Below, one piece after another: positions 20,995-31,196 of a stretch of DNA of 64,000 nt. This DNA is from Cristatella mucedo. Its lineage: Eukaryota > Bryozoa > Phylactolaemata > Cristatellidae. The notes under the pieces are model-generated. The model was not told where the DNA came from and did no database searches. It was given only the letters and a program-made list of their open reading frames with translations. Each line of letters opens with the position of its first letter. Within the stretch, counting starts at the first letter, position 1. Position numbers and translations under genes: made by a program. Location of the stretch: contig WPIO01000054.1 of the NCBI GenBank assembly GCA_009760855.2, positions 1,731,001 to 1,795,000 on the forward strand, in the 5' to 3' direction.

Positions 20995-22325
20995 CTATTC
21001 TTGAGTAAGCTGGTTTTTTATGTTAATATCTGATAGCTTTGCTAAAACTTGTTGACCACTAGAAGAAGAATAAGATTGTGTTTGTGTTCTAATATTGCCT
21101 ATACTATTTGCAGTTAAACTACCACAATATCCAATAAAACCAACATTATTAATAAGTGTTCTAACAAATGGTAAACTTCCACACTTCAAATAGAAATGAT
21201 GCATGTACTTATTAGCAATTACATCAGTTGGAGAATAATTATTGAAATTTGCTTCTCTTCTATTCATTATTAGACTATCAACACTTACATTTCCATTTAC
21301 TGTTTCATCTTGTTTATACATACTAGTTTTTGTATCAGCATATTGTTTTGTAGCAATATCTCTTCCATTTACAGGATCTGATATTCTTACATATTTTTTT
21401 GAGTTTGCAGATAAATTACCAGTTATATGTTGATCAGAATCCTTTCTTAAATAATTGTTATCAGCAAATGATTTATTGACTGTTTCTAATGAATCAATAG
21501 TTTCTCCAACATTAATTATTCTATTTGAATTGAAATTCAGCGTCCCATTCATTTGGAAGTCTTTTCTAGAAAGCATTTTTAGGATAGTGCTATAAGAAGT
21601 TAAAAATACACTTAGCTCAGTAAGAAAATCTTTTGAACATATAATTGGCATATCATTTATCAATCTTTTTTGTTCATTAAGAATAAAACTTCCAAATATT
21701 TGAAATTTATAATTAGGATTTATTTCTGCTGTTGGAAGTGGAGCAAGCATTTTTGTTTTCATATGAGGTGTTTGATATGTGGTTGAAATCACAAATAATC
21801 CTTTAGAAAATACAGTATTAGATATATTTTCAGGAATTTTTATCAATCCATCATATTCTATTTCTCTTATTTGTGTCTTTAATTTTGAATCAATAGCAAT
21901 TAAAAATTTTATTTTACCAACATTTCCATCAGATATTCTATTTAGAGGCCCAAGGTTTACACCATCACTTGGATTAACAGGATCATTTACAATTCTAATA
22001 AAGTTATTTTGCATGTCTAAATTACCATTAAGAGTTCCACCATGTAAATTAAGAAAGTTATCATCGATATACTTTTTATTAGGAACTGTATAATCTAAGT
22101 CTGGATTTCCGCCAGCAGAAGAAATTGTAGTTCTAATAGCACGATTAACAATTAAATTACCTCTAACTGTTCCACCAGTAAGTGGAAGTTTAGTATCAGC
22201 ATAATCCTTTGTTGCAGCATCACTAGGATTTATAGGATTAGCAAGATCTACTATTCTAAAATTATTCATATCAATATCTCCATCATTTGTAGTAGATCTA
22301 GAATTCTTAGTAACAAAATTCGCAT
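20995..22325 (-). CDS. Phage-tail-fibre-like repeat protein (minus strand)
   Basis: A 424-codon uninterrupted frame from Met 22269 contains repeats resembling phage tail-fibre/collar repeats: IVDLANPINPSDAATKDYAD at the N-terminus, then FIRIVNDPVNPSDGVN and YVRISDPVNGRDIATKQYAD, separated by LTGGTVRGNLIVN and LHGGTLNGNLDM units. The plus-strand protein at 29970 has the same repeats. Repeat-like sequence continues upstream of Met 22269, and an ATG at 22325 directly behind TATATAG would fit the element's start rule if one nucleotide slipped near 22315. Phage relatives are trimeric adhesion fibres; here a virion fibre or spike is an inference. It is among the best-preserved large ORFs of the element. 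Confidence 0.75.
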
Positions 22326-22756
22326 CTATATATTTTTTCTATATATAAGTCTTTCTTCAAAATTATAAACTTCTTTAGTAATATATGATCCATCTAGAAT
22401 TCCAGTAATAGCAAAGTCATTTCCAAACTTTTGAATTATCTCAGCAACACTAGTAAATTTAATTTGTTTGTTCTTTTGATTAAAGAAAATACTTGGTTTA
22501 TTTCCAAATGAAATTCTAATACCAATAGTTGAACGTATAAAACTTCCACTGTATTCAAGTTTCATACTTGCTCTATTAGCAATATCTTCAAGTACAGGTC
22601 TCATATCTTCTGTAACATACATCCACGCATGAAGTAAGGCTTAGAATCTTTACTAATTTTCTCTTCGATGTGAATACGTGTTTGTTTTCCTTTAGGAATT
22701 ACGACTGCAGCATTTTCGAGTACAACGCATTTTTTATTCTCCGTTTCCATTTCCAT
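22326..22756 (-). pseudogene. Hypothetical protein, one frameshift
   Basis: ATG at 22756 opens a short frame (MEMETENKKCVVLENAAVVI..). Near 22625 the signal moves to the frame that runs to TAG at 22326 (VTEDMRPVLEDIANRASMKL.., then FGNKPSIFFNQKNKQIKF). Together about 140 residues of mixed alpha/beta character. Its stop sits against the possible ATG of the fibre-like gene. Not recognised. Confidence 0.5.
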
Positions 22757-22807
22757 ACAAGGAAAAGAAAATGTTTAAATTAAATTAAATTAAAATTCCA
22801 TTGTTGA

Positions 22808-23149
22808 TCAAAAATCCGATTCTTGCATTAGTTTTAAGAAGATTAGACACCTTCTTCCACAATCTGTTTGATTATATTCTTGTAACTTAAACGTCTGAAA
22901 TGTTGGTATAACACCAAAATATTGTATAACTTCAGGTAAAGGTGGTGCACCGAATGAATCAAAGTAAAAACATTTGTTTCCTTCTTTTTTAAGTGCTACC
23001 CAATGATATATTGCTTTTTCTGATTCACCAGTATTGCAAATAAGACATTCATTTCTTAATGGTTTTGTTAGTTCATCTCTTGCAAAGACACCTCTAAAAA
23101 TTTGTATATCTAATTTTTTTATATAATTATTTATTTCTATATCAGTCAA
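22808..23149 (-). CDS. Adenain-like cysteine protease (maturation protease)
   Basis: 113 codons with the order expected of the adenovirus-maturation-protease/C48-like fold used by Polintons. FRGVFARDEL lies near the N-terminus, then YHWVALKK with the catalytic His, FYFDSFGAPP with the acidic residue, and YNQTDCGRRC with the oxyanion Gln and catalytic Cys. All four catalytic positions are present and the frame is unbroken. No in-frame ATG precedes the conserved part; the open frame begins at a TTG, and coding may start slightly upstream beside the preceding gene's stop at 23161. Predicted role: cleavage of capsid proteins during assembly. Identification rests on motifs and neighbours. Confidence 0.85.
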   Translation of the reverse strand: MTDIEINNYIKKLDIQIFRGVFARDELTKPLRNECLICNTGESEKAIYHWVALKKEGNKCFYFDSFGAPPLPEVIQYFGVIPTFQTFKLQEYNQTDCGRRCLIFLKLMQESDF

Positions 23150-23160
23150 AGGTGATGATT

Positions 23161-23547
23161 TTACTTTTTTTTTAATTGTTCAATAGTCTTTTTTAGTTCT
23201 TCAGTTGTATCTCCAGAACCATTATATCTTTCTTTACTACCTGTGAAATTTTTACCAAGTGTATTTGATATTGCAGCAAATAAAGCAGGAGTTGGAACAG
23301 ATGATCCAGATTTGTTTTGTATTCTTCCAGATCCAGATTTGTTTTGTATTCTTCCAGAACCAGATTTGTTTTGTGTTCTTCCAGAACCAACTGTTGTTCT
23401 CAATTTAACAAACTTTGACTTCTTACTATCACAAATAGTACAAATACCTTCAAGCGTTCCTCTCATTCGTTTCCTACTATTTACTTCTACATATTCTTCA
23501 TGTATAATATCAGTTTGTTTTTTACACTTCAAACAATATATTTCCAT
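23161..23547 (-). CDS. Zinc-ribbon protein with nonapeptide repeats
   Basis: Start ATG 23547 (MEIYCLKCKKQTDII). CLKC and, about 33 residues on, CTIC form a four-cysteine zinc ribbon of the small type common in large DNA viruses and Polintons. A central region has three near-identical nonapeptides (KSGSGRIQN), encoded by 27-bp DNA repeats at about 23300-23395. The Lys-rich C-terminus (TIEQLKKK) ends 12 bp from the protease frame. Transcribed divergently from the ATPase with only 21 bp between start codons. Confidence 0.75.
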   Translation of the reverse strand: MEIYCLKCKKQTDIIHEEYVEVNSRKRMRGTLEGICTICDSKKSKFVKLRTTVGSGRTQNKSGSGRIQNKSGSGRIQNKSGSSVPTPALFAAISNTLGKNFTGSKERYNGSGDTTEELKKTIEQLKKK

Positions 23548-23568
23548 ATCTATTATAATATAGAAAAA
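23548..23568. promoter_or_regulatory. 21-bp divergent promoter
   Basis: The whole interval between two opposite start codons (23547 minus, 23569 plus) is ATCTATTATAATATAGAAAAA. It contains the quasi-palindromic TATTATAATA and presents TATAGA-like sequence before both ATGs. Confidence 0.55.
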
Positions 23569-24242
23569 ATGTCTTTGCAAGTTAAACCATTCAATTTTGG
23601 ACAAGATGTGGATACAGGACATAAAGAACCATTACCTAAAGTACCAATTAGATCATTGGTTCTTGGACCTGGCGGAACAGGTAAATCTCAGTTAGTAATG
23701 AATTGGATATTTTATGGAAAAGTTAATTATGATACTTGTACAATCATTGCTTCAAGTTTAGATCAAAATTTATATCGTGTTCTTATGTCAATGACTAGAG
23801 AAAAGCCTGCATTTGTTTGGGTTAATGGAATTGAGTCAATGCCAGAAGTTGATTCATATAAGAATTGTAAAAATATTGTTGTATTAGATGATTTGATGAC
23901 AGAAGATCAATCGAAGATCTTAGATTATTTTACTAGAGGAAGACAATAAGGTTTGAATATATTTTATCTTGCTCAAGGATTTACTAATATTCCTAGAAGA
24001 GAAATGAGAAACAATGTAAATATGATAATACTTTTTTAAACAGAATAATACTGATATAGAATACATTCGTGATTCAGATGTTGGTGATATTGATAAGAAA
24101 CGATTGGGTGAGAGATTGGGTGAATTCCTGTACAAGGAATATAGATATACAGTCATTGCGTTATTGATCTAACTAAAACAGAATCAGAAGGAAGATTTTG
24201 GTCTGTTGATAACACAGGTAAACAATTAATAACTATTTTTAA
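23569..24242 (+). pseudogene. A32/FtsK-like genome-packaging ATPase
   Basis: ATG 23569 (MSLQVKPFNFGQD). Walker A GPGGTGKS is near residue 40. Walker B is NIVVLDDLM near residue 105. The sensor-like YFTRGRQ..GLNIFYLAQGF follows, the signature of A32-type DNA-packaging ATPases. An in-frame TAA (23947-23949) falls inside that signature, and a frame change occurs at the T-run near 24036. Recognisable sequence continues to 24242 (DLTKTESEGRFWSVDN). The known role of the family is pumping DNA into a preformed capsid. Both lesions lie after the nucleotide-binding motifs. Confidence 0.88.
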
Positions 24243-25156
24243 TTGAATATAGGAGAAAATATTAACGGTGAAATATATGCGAGTAAGAACAGACCTTACA
24301 AAGGAAGTGTTCAAGAAGCAATAGATTTAGAAGATAAACTTGTTAATTTAGAAAATTTACGTGTTGCAGAAATACTTGATAATGCTCAAGAGATACAAAG
24401 GATCGAAGCAGAAATGCAAGTAAGAGATATAGTTGAACATGAACTAAATGAACGTGCTTTAGAGAAATTAACTGATAACTCTGATAATATTGTTATTGGT
24501 AAATTAAAAAGAATTAGACCTTCACTTGCAGTTCAAATGGAAGAACGGGAACAAGCTAAAAGAATGTTAGAGTATAAAGCACCAGTAGATATTTCTAATA
24601 TAGTAAAAAAAGGATTTGCTGCTATTGCTGAAGGAAAACCTAAAAAAGCTGTAGCTATTGCAAATCAAGCTAAGACATATTCTGCTAATCCTGAGATGAG
24701 AGAAGCAATTGATTCACTTCAAAAAGGAATTGCAGAGCATCTTAATGTTAATCCTTCAACACGTAAGAGACCTAGTAAAAGAGTTAGAAAAGGTAAAGTT
24801 ACTCAAGAACCTTCTCCAGTTGTTCAAACTTCAGTATCTAGTAGTGTAAGAAATGCTATAGAAAATATTAGAGTAGATAGTAAAGAATCATTTAATTCTG
24901 ATACTATATTTTTACTTTCACAATTGAGAGCTTTGGAATCAAGAAAACCTGTAGAAAATGTTATCTTACTTATACTGGAAAAGGAATAGAGATAGTTCCA
25001 TTATTTGTAAAATCTGAAAAAGAAGTCCTTGATAAACTTGATCTATGGTTAAGTGAACTTGCAGATGGAAATAGAGGTGGGATACCTTCAATAAGTGCAG
25101 GTGTTTATAATCTTGCTTCATCTCGAAAAGCACCAAAAAATATGTTGCAAAGATAA
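24243..25156 (+). pseudogene. Hypothetical charged protein between ATPase and penton genes
   Basis: A 248-codon frame opens at a TTG following the ATPase stop; no ATG matches the start motif. The first half is highly charged and probably coiled coil (LEDKLVNLENLRVAEIL.., EIQRIEAEMQVRDIVEHEL). A basic segment (RKRPSKRVRKGKV) lies near residues 175-190. Near 24955 the signal moves to another frame and ends at TAA 25156 (WLSELADGNRGGIPSISAG). Position in the capsid cluster suggests a structural or core protein, which is inference. Confidence 0.55.
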
Positions 25157-25170
25157 ACAATCTTTTATTT

Positions 25171-25184
25171 AATATATAGAAATG
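25171..25184 (+). promoter_or_regulatory. TATATAGAA start-codon motif
   Basis: AATATATAGA runs into ATG at 25182. Confidence 0.6.
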
Positions 25185-26069
25185 AGTGACTTAGTAAAAA
25201 TTGCTAGTGATATATTAAAGAATCTTGAAAGTATTAGAAGAAGTAATCAAGCAAGTAAAGATGGATACGTTTTCAATATAACTGGAACTACTAATCCAAT
25301 AAGAACTAGGGTTAATACACCAATATTACTAAGAGGTAAGAACTTTAAGATCTGTTTTAAGAAATTTGCTGCAACTAATTCTATTAGAAATATAACTGAA
25401 ACTAATAATACTTGTGTTCATCGAGCTACTGGTGGTTCAGAACAAACTATTAAATTAAGTCCTGGAATATATGGTGGTACAACCGATGATATAAATGTTG
25501 GACTTGCTGATACAATTAATAATTCAATTACACTATCTGGAGCAACAACTGATAAGTTTCAAATGGGGCTTGATACTGCAACTTAAAAATCATGGATTAA
25601 ATTGCCTGTCGGTTGGAGTTTTCTTGCAAGTAAATCTTCTATTTCTACTATATTAGGATTTACTGCTGCTGCTTATACAACTCTTTCTGCTGCTGACTTT
25701 GATAAAATGTATTCTGACATTACACCAGTCGTTTGTACACCCAATACTAAGGTTGATTCTGAGAATAAAGTATTTGCTACTAATATTGATTCTATAGATG
25801 TAAATTGTAACATGGTTGCAAGTGGAACTAGTTTTATAAATGGAACAGAATCACAAGTACTAGCTAGTTTACCTTATGATGCTTATCCGTGGAATTTGAT
25901 GGTTCATGAGCCAAAAACTATTGAATACCATAATGTTGCTAATGATTCTATCTCTGATATAGTAATTACTATTACTGATCAAAACCAAAATCCAATAGAT
26001 TTTAATTCTCAAAATATTACAGTTGCTATAGAAATTCTTGAAGTTTCATATAGAAAATTGTCAATATGA
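25182..26069 (+). pseudogene. Penton-like minor capsid protein 1
   Basis: 296-residue frame with one in-frame TAA (25584) and otherwise continuous. N-terminal helix, then beta-rich sequence. Conserved-looking blocks are IKLSPGIYGGTTDDIN near residue 90, LGFTAAAYTT near 155, IDVNCNMVASG near 205, and a C-terminal ISDIVITITDQNQNPIDF with VAIEILEV. This order (start helix, PG.Y..DIN, LGF, C-terminal ITDQ..NPI) is what I associate with penton-type single-jelly-roll proteins of invertebrate Polintons, recalled from the family without an alignment. The neighbouring gene is a paralogue. Confidence 0.7.
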
Positions 26070-26957
26070 TTAACTGGAACAAGTAGTTCAGAATCAAAAA
26101 CATTATATCCACCTCTTATGCTAGGATCTGATTCAGGTTATAATAAAATTGGATTACGTCGAGTAGAGTTCAGTTATACTAATAAAGTAGTATTAAATAT
26201 ACTTAAAGATATAAATGATAAACTTTGGTTTAAGTGGACAATGACAGATGTATCTCCTGCTTATATTACAATTGCTCCTGGTTATTATGATTCAAATAAA
26301 ATAACAGCAGCTCTAAATAGAGGACTATCAGAACCTCAAGTAAAAACTATTGTTGCTCCAAATGGTCCAACAACATCAATAGTTAGTGCTTTTAATGATA
26401 CTACTAAAAGAAATAGTTCAGGTACAAAATTTAGTGTTGATACAGATGATAGAATACTAATGCAAATAGTTGGTGATTATGTTGTTCTACTTGGAAGTAA
26501 TTCTAATGTTGCTGTAAATTCAATCGGTGATACTCTTGATTTCAATTCAAATCAACAAGTAACATTTGATAGTTCTCTTGTAGGTGGAACACCATATGAA
26601 GCAATAGAAAAAGCAATGTATTTCGCCGGTATCTTTAAAGCATGGAATAAAATGTTATTGCCAGACAATAAAGGAATAAGATGGATAAGTGTTGATTGTG
26701 ATTTAGTTGATTCTCTTAAGATTTATGTAGAAAGAAAAAAAGGATTCTTAGAACAATGTACATCTTTATATATTATAGATATTGATGATATTAATCCAGG
26801 TGAAAAGGTTGATCTACATATTCCTAACGTATTATATTTGTCAACAAGAGGAGATATAGATGGAATAAGTAGTTTTAAGATAAGTTTAACAGATCAAAAT
26901 GGAAATCCTGTAAGTATTATTAGTGATTTAGTTGCAACAATAGAAATTTCAAAGTAA
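26070..26957 (+). pseudogene. Penton-like minor capsid protein 2 (paralogue)
   Basis: Open from 26070, with the first in-frame ATG at 26118. An ATG overlapping the previous stop lies in another frame, so the start was probably disturbed by an indel. Same plan as the upstream gene: YITIAPGYYDSNKI (PG.Y), YFAGIFKAW (position of LGF), WISVDCDLVDSLKIYV, then a C-terminal FKISLTDQNGNPVS and VATIEIS. The body is intact over 280 codons. Two tandem penton-like genes suggest a duplication and perhaps two vertex proteins. Confidence 0.7.
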
Positions 26958-26966
26958 TATAGAGCA

Positions 26967-27576
26967 ATGGATATAAATCTATGCAAGAGTTGGTCATCAA
27001 AGAATACATGGAGGTAAATATCGTGGATCTGGAGCAAAGTTTGATAATGCTCTTGATATCTTTAATAAAGTTTTAGGTACTACAGATAAAGCTGTTGATG
27101 CTGGATTAACAATAGCTAACAAAGGTATTGAGATGCATCAAGCAAGAAAGCTTACTGAATTAAAAAATAAAAAAGAAAAGGAAGATCAAAAATACGCAAT
27201 GAAACAAAGAGAAATGCAAGATAAACTTGAAAAAGAAAAAAGAAAGAAAGAACTTGAATATGAACTTGAGAAAAAAGAAAAGACGAAGAATATGACAGAA
27301 AGATGAAAGAGATGGATCTTAAACTAAAAGAAGTTATGCTTGAAAAGGTTACTAAGAAAAAATCTAAAAAAAAGTAGAAAGGCAAAGATAGAAGAAGATG
27401 AACCAGAAGTAGAAGACTATGCAGAGACTCTTAAAGAGAATTATCCTAAAGCATATACAGAAATAGCAAAATTAATTAATGATAAAGCTGTTGTTCCCTA
27501 TGTTAATCCTAGGATTGATACTTATGGTGGAAACATAAAGAGAAAATTAGGTGCTGGTTTATATAATCAAAAATAA
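26967..27576 (+). pseudogene. Glycine/coiled-coil protein, frameshifted
   Basis: ATG 26967 follows AATATAGAGCA. After an early frame change, GHQRIHGGKYRGSGAKFDNAL and ALDIFNKVLGTT give a Gly/Lys-rich start and an amphipathic helix. A long Lys/Glu coiled coil follows (about 27150-27300), and after two more frame changes a C-terminus ending KLGAGLYNQK. A short N-terminal amphipathic segment in this position recalls membrane-active minor capsid proteins of adenovirus pVI type, but that comparison is weak. Confidence 0.5.
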
Positions 27577-27604
27577 AATTTTAGTTTTTTATATAGAGAA
27601 GAAA

Positions 27605-29128
27605 ATGGTAAGTGCAGATATTAGTACTATACTCGAACTTCGAGAACCTGAGTTTCCTGAATATAATCTTAAAGACTATCAATTTAGAGAGTTTTATCAA
27701 GTTAATGGAAATGAGACTGATAATGTTACTAGTAAATTAGTTAGTTTCATTGTTCCTGGTGAAAAACAAACATGTCATGTCTTATCTGATAGTTATGTTT
27801 TACTTGAAGGACAAATTCAAGTCCAGACTGCTGCTAATGGTGCTTATGGTACTCCTCATAAAATCTTGCATTCAGTCTTGTTAATAATGCTGGTGCATGG
27901 ATGTTTAGTAATATGAGAGGTAGACTCGGCACTGAAGAGATTGGAAGCCTCCCACTAAAAGAGAAGGAGTTGGAAGTGTCTCAACACTAATGGGTCTTCT
28001 ATGTTATCCAAATGAATATAATAGAACTGAAGGTCCTGCTAGTGGATGGAGAAAAGATGAAGCAAGTGGAATTGACGATTTAGCTGGAGGTCTTACTTCT
28101 TATGTTAGCCCTATGCTGCTAGAGCTAGTGCTTCAAACACTGGATATGTAGTTAGAAGAGGAATTATAAATAACACTATTGATGAGGTTGGAAATTTCAG
28201 TATTGCTTTGCCTCTAACAAGAATCTCTGGTTTTTGTGCTGATATGAATAAAATTCTTTATAATATTCCATTTACACTTGAAATGACTCGTGTTGGTGGA
28301 TTTGATAGAGATATTATTTTGACTGGAACAAGTGGAGGTGCAAATGATTAAATTACCGCAGTGGCTACGAGTGGAACTGGTTCTGTTGGTATTGGTAATG
28401 GACAAGGTGTTTATACTGCTTTCAGAACTGCAATGTCAAAAATGAGACTTGTTGTACCATGTGTAACACCAGAAGAAAGTATTCAACGAGCACTTGCAGA
28501 TATTTCAAGTGAGAGATCAAAGAAAATTAAACTAAATTACAGAGTTAGAAGATATGAAAACATTACTGTAAGTACTTTCGATCAAAATCTTAGATTTGTT
28601 AAAACTCTATCAGTTCAAAATACAATTGATAAAGTTAGGTGGTTGATCGTTGCAGCTCAAAATGCTGATAAATACGATAGTTACACTGGTAACCCCTGTA
28701 CTTACAATCATTGTGATATTAAAAGTGTTTCAGTTCTTGCTAATGGATCTAAGCAATATCCTGCAGTTCCAAGATCTAGTTTGCCAAAACTTGGTAAACA
28801 TGCACATGCATATATGGATTTCACGACTTTCAGAAAACAATATCTTGGCATGAATGAGCTTGCTAATCCAACTGGTGCTTCTTTTTCAGAATGGATGTCA
28901 CTTTATCCTATTCATGTTGTTGACTTGCAATACAATGATGGACCTCTTAGAGTGACTTCTCGGCTAGATGTAACTGTTGAATTCAATAGTGCTGTGCCTG
29001 CTGGAACTACACTAATAATCCATTGTTTGACTATTTGTGAGAATAGTGCTGAACTAACTTCTAATGGAACTGGTGCTAATTTCACTTGCAGTAAAGGAAA
29101 TATGGTATATGAAGGAAAAGATTTTTAA
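27605..29128 (+). pseudogene. Major capsid protein (double-jelly-roll type)
   Basis: ATG 27605 after TTTATATAGAGAAGAAA. N-terminal part FPEYNLKDYQFREFYQVNG; then, after frame changes near 27885, 27955 and 28100, VNNAGAWMFSNMRG, ALPLTRISGFCADMNKIL and IPFTLEMTRVGG. An in-frame TAA occurs at about 28349. The last 255 codons (28361 on) are open, with IDKVRWLIVAAQNADKYDS, a long beta-rich C-terminus and DLQYNDGPLRV. The WLIVAAQ..D....N segment followed by a beta strand and YP is a hallmark of Polinton/adintovirus hexon-like proteins. Family membership is based on these blocks and position between penton and nuclease genes. Confidence 0.82.
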
Positions 29129-29151
29129 TAAAATTATAATAACTAAAAATA

Positions 29152-29645
29152 ATGCAAAAAAAACTAATTTTATTCAAGGGTCTGATGAATGAAAGAGATC
29201 TATGAGTTTAAATATTGGTGGATCAGAAGTTTATTCTGATTTAGGAAATGATATGGTTTTTGGTATTCAAACTGATTGTGATATAGAACTAATTGCTAAT
29301 AGAAAACTAAAAAAATATATTGCTAACTCTCAACCAATGAAATTACCACAAATGCTATTTGGTCAAGTTTTGGAACCAATAGCTGCTAAATATTTAGAAA
29401 TGAAATTAGATAGAACTATTGAGAATTTAAATGAATGTTTCACTAGTGATGGTGTTTATAGATATTCTCCAGATGGTATTATAGATGAAGATACATTAAT
29501 AGAAATAAAATGTTTATGGTCTAGTAGTATTGTAGAAGATTTCATTCCAAAACAATATTTAGCACAGTGCTTACGTGGTCTACATGTACTAAAATTAAGT
29601 AGATGTTTTTATAGTGAATTTGAAATCTTTGTACCTGAACATTGA
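29152..29645 (+). pseudogene. YqaJ-like PD-(D/E)XK exonuclease
   Basis: ATG 29152 begins a short frame broken by a single frame change near 29202. The remaining 147 codons are open. PQMLFGQVLEPIAAKYLE carries the conserved Glu of the first helix. YSPDGIIDEDTLIEIKCL is the catalytic D..ExK core (D at about 29470, EIK at about 29510). A tyrosine/glutamine helix follows (KQYLAQCLRGL). This is the phage lambda exonuclease/YqaJ family, which processes DNA ends for recombination. Within Polintons this is an accessory gene. Confidence 0.75.
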
Positions 29646-29983
29646 ATTGTGATGATATTCGTAAAGATTCTGTTGCAGCTGGAACAGTAAGGATTCCAAC
29701 AAGTTATATTTTTGACATGCCAATAAGAGAACCTTTGTTTATTTATTTACTTAAAGAGGAGAAATACTTTGATTTTGAATTTTATATAATAAGTGGTTAT
29801 GGTAGATTTAATAATAAAAGAACTTTTGGTTATGATATAAAATATTCTATAAAAAAGTTAGAAATACAAGTGATAGAAGAGGAAGATCCGTTTAGATTTG
29901 CAAGAATAGTACCAATTGTAAAACAAATATTAGATAGAAGCAAAATATTAATCAATGAATATATAGAAGATGTCAAAGTTTAG
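29642..29983 (+). CDS. Hypothetical protein after the nuclease (113 aa)
   Basis: Frame overlapping the nuclease stop by 4 nt and running through the start of the next gene (stop TAG 29981-29983). It begins at a TTG. Beta-rich middle (FDFEFYIISGYGRF) and helical C-terminus (IVKQILDRSKILINEYIEDV). It could be a separate protein or the displaced C-terminus of the nuclease; not recognised. Confidence 0.5.
   Translation: MNCDDIRKDSVAAGTVRIPTSYIFDMPIREPLFIYLLKEEKYFDFEFYIISGYGRFNNKRTFGYDIKYSIKKLEIQVIEEEDPFRFARIVPIVKQILDRSKILINEYIEDVKV
29960..29972 (+). promoter_or_regulatory. TATATAGAAG start-codon motif
   Basis: TATATAGAAG abuts ATG at 29970, identical to the motif before 19930. Confidence 0.6.
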
Positions 29984-30790
29984 AGAGGAGGATTATGTTT
30001 CTAAAGTTAATGGTTTGATATTATCTGATCTTAATGCAAACGGTAATAGAATTATAAATTTATCAGATCAAATTAATTATTCTGATGTAGTTACAAAAGC
30101 ATATGCAGATTCTAAATTTGTTGTTAATACAGGAACGACTTTGAATCTTGGAGGAAAGACAATTACTAATCTTGCTCCAGGTGTTAATCCTACAGATGCA
30201 GTAAATGTTAGCCAAATAAATAATTATGTTAAGAAGACTGGTAATACAATGACTGGAGATTTAAACATGAATAGATTTGCTATAACATCTACTTATTGGA
30301 ACTCAGGTAATAATAATCCAGTAGTTTTGAAAGATGATTATTGTGTTACATATGGTGGAATGAAGAGGGATGTTTTACTTAAAGGATTTCCTTCAACAAC
30401 AAATATTGATATGGGTGGATATTCAATAACTAATGTTGCAAATCCTGTTAATCCTCTTAATGTTGCGACTAAATCTTATGTAGATAAAACAGTTAAAAAA
30501 TAACAGAAGTACTAGCTCTATCAATGGATCTTAATGCAAAGAACTCAATACTAAATCTATCAACACCTTATTCATGGACAAACAAAACTGCTCCACCTAT
30601 AATGATATTAAATGTTATGGTTGTTGGAGCATCTAATTGTATGTTTCTAAAACCTAATACTGATACAACTGCAGTATCTGGAGATGGTATATTTTACAAG
30701 ACTCCCAACAGAGTATTACTTCATTGATACAACTGAAAAACTAAGAGTAAATATCTTGGTCAGTTATGTACCCGCCTGAATAGTATAAAT
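29970..30790 (+). pseudogene. Phage-tail-fibre-like repeat protein (plus strand)
   Basis: The first 177 codons are open, and the signal then continues in other frames to about 30790 (SMDLNAKNSILNLSTPYSW, VMVVGASNCMFLKPNTDT). Repeats: IINLSDQINYSDVVTKAYAD, TITNLAPGVNPTDAVNVSQI, SITNVANPVNPLNVATKSYV, with MTGDLNMNRF between. These match the repeats of the minus-strand gene at 21-22.3 kb. The related phage repeats form trimeric beta-structured fibres. Likely a second virion fibre or its duplicate; role inferred. Confidence 0.72.
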
Positions 30791-30814
30791 GATATATTAA
30801 AACTATTAACTCTT

Positions 30815-31196
30815 TTAACTTTGTTTCTTTACGTTTACCTTTAAGAATAGGGAATAGTTTTGATATAGAACAAATAGCTTCATGGTCTTAACAATGATGT
30901 AATAAAGTAGAGCAACATTTTTTTTAAGTGTTTCTTAACTAATGAATATAATTTAGTTGGTCTCTCTTTCTTAAATGAGTTAGTATTTATGTTACAATAT
31001 GAACAAATTATAATTGCATCATTACACATAAGACTAGAATCAAATTCTGTTTCATTCATATCTTTATCACAGATATCACAACGTATTTCATATTTTCTTT
31101 TTGGTCTCTTTTTTCTTGATGACAGTAAGGATGTCTTCCTTCTAGATAATCATTTTCATTAAATCTATTTAAACATGTTTCACAAAATATTTCCAT
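30815..31196 (-). pseudogene. Zinc-finger protein, frameshifted, divergent to the integrase
   Basis: ATG 31196 (MEIFCETCLNRFNENDYLEG). The N-terminus has C..C, and a later frame gives RCDICDKDMNETEFDSSLMC and ICSYCN, so at least three Cys pairs are spread over two frames joined by an indel near 31095. The start resembles the other minus-strand zinc-ribbon protein (MEIYCLKC), and both are head to head with a plus-strand core gene. Confidence 0.55.

Noticed and set aside
20995-30790. Fibre-like repeats as evidence of a prophage or bacterial contamination
   Set aside because: The neighbours are eukaryotic Polinton genes, the island is interrupted by the same L2 family found in the flanks, and no bacterial ribosome-binding sites or operons are seen.
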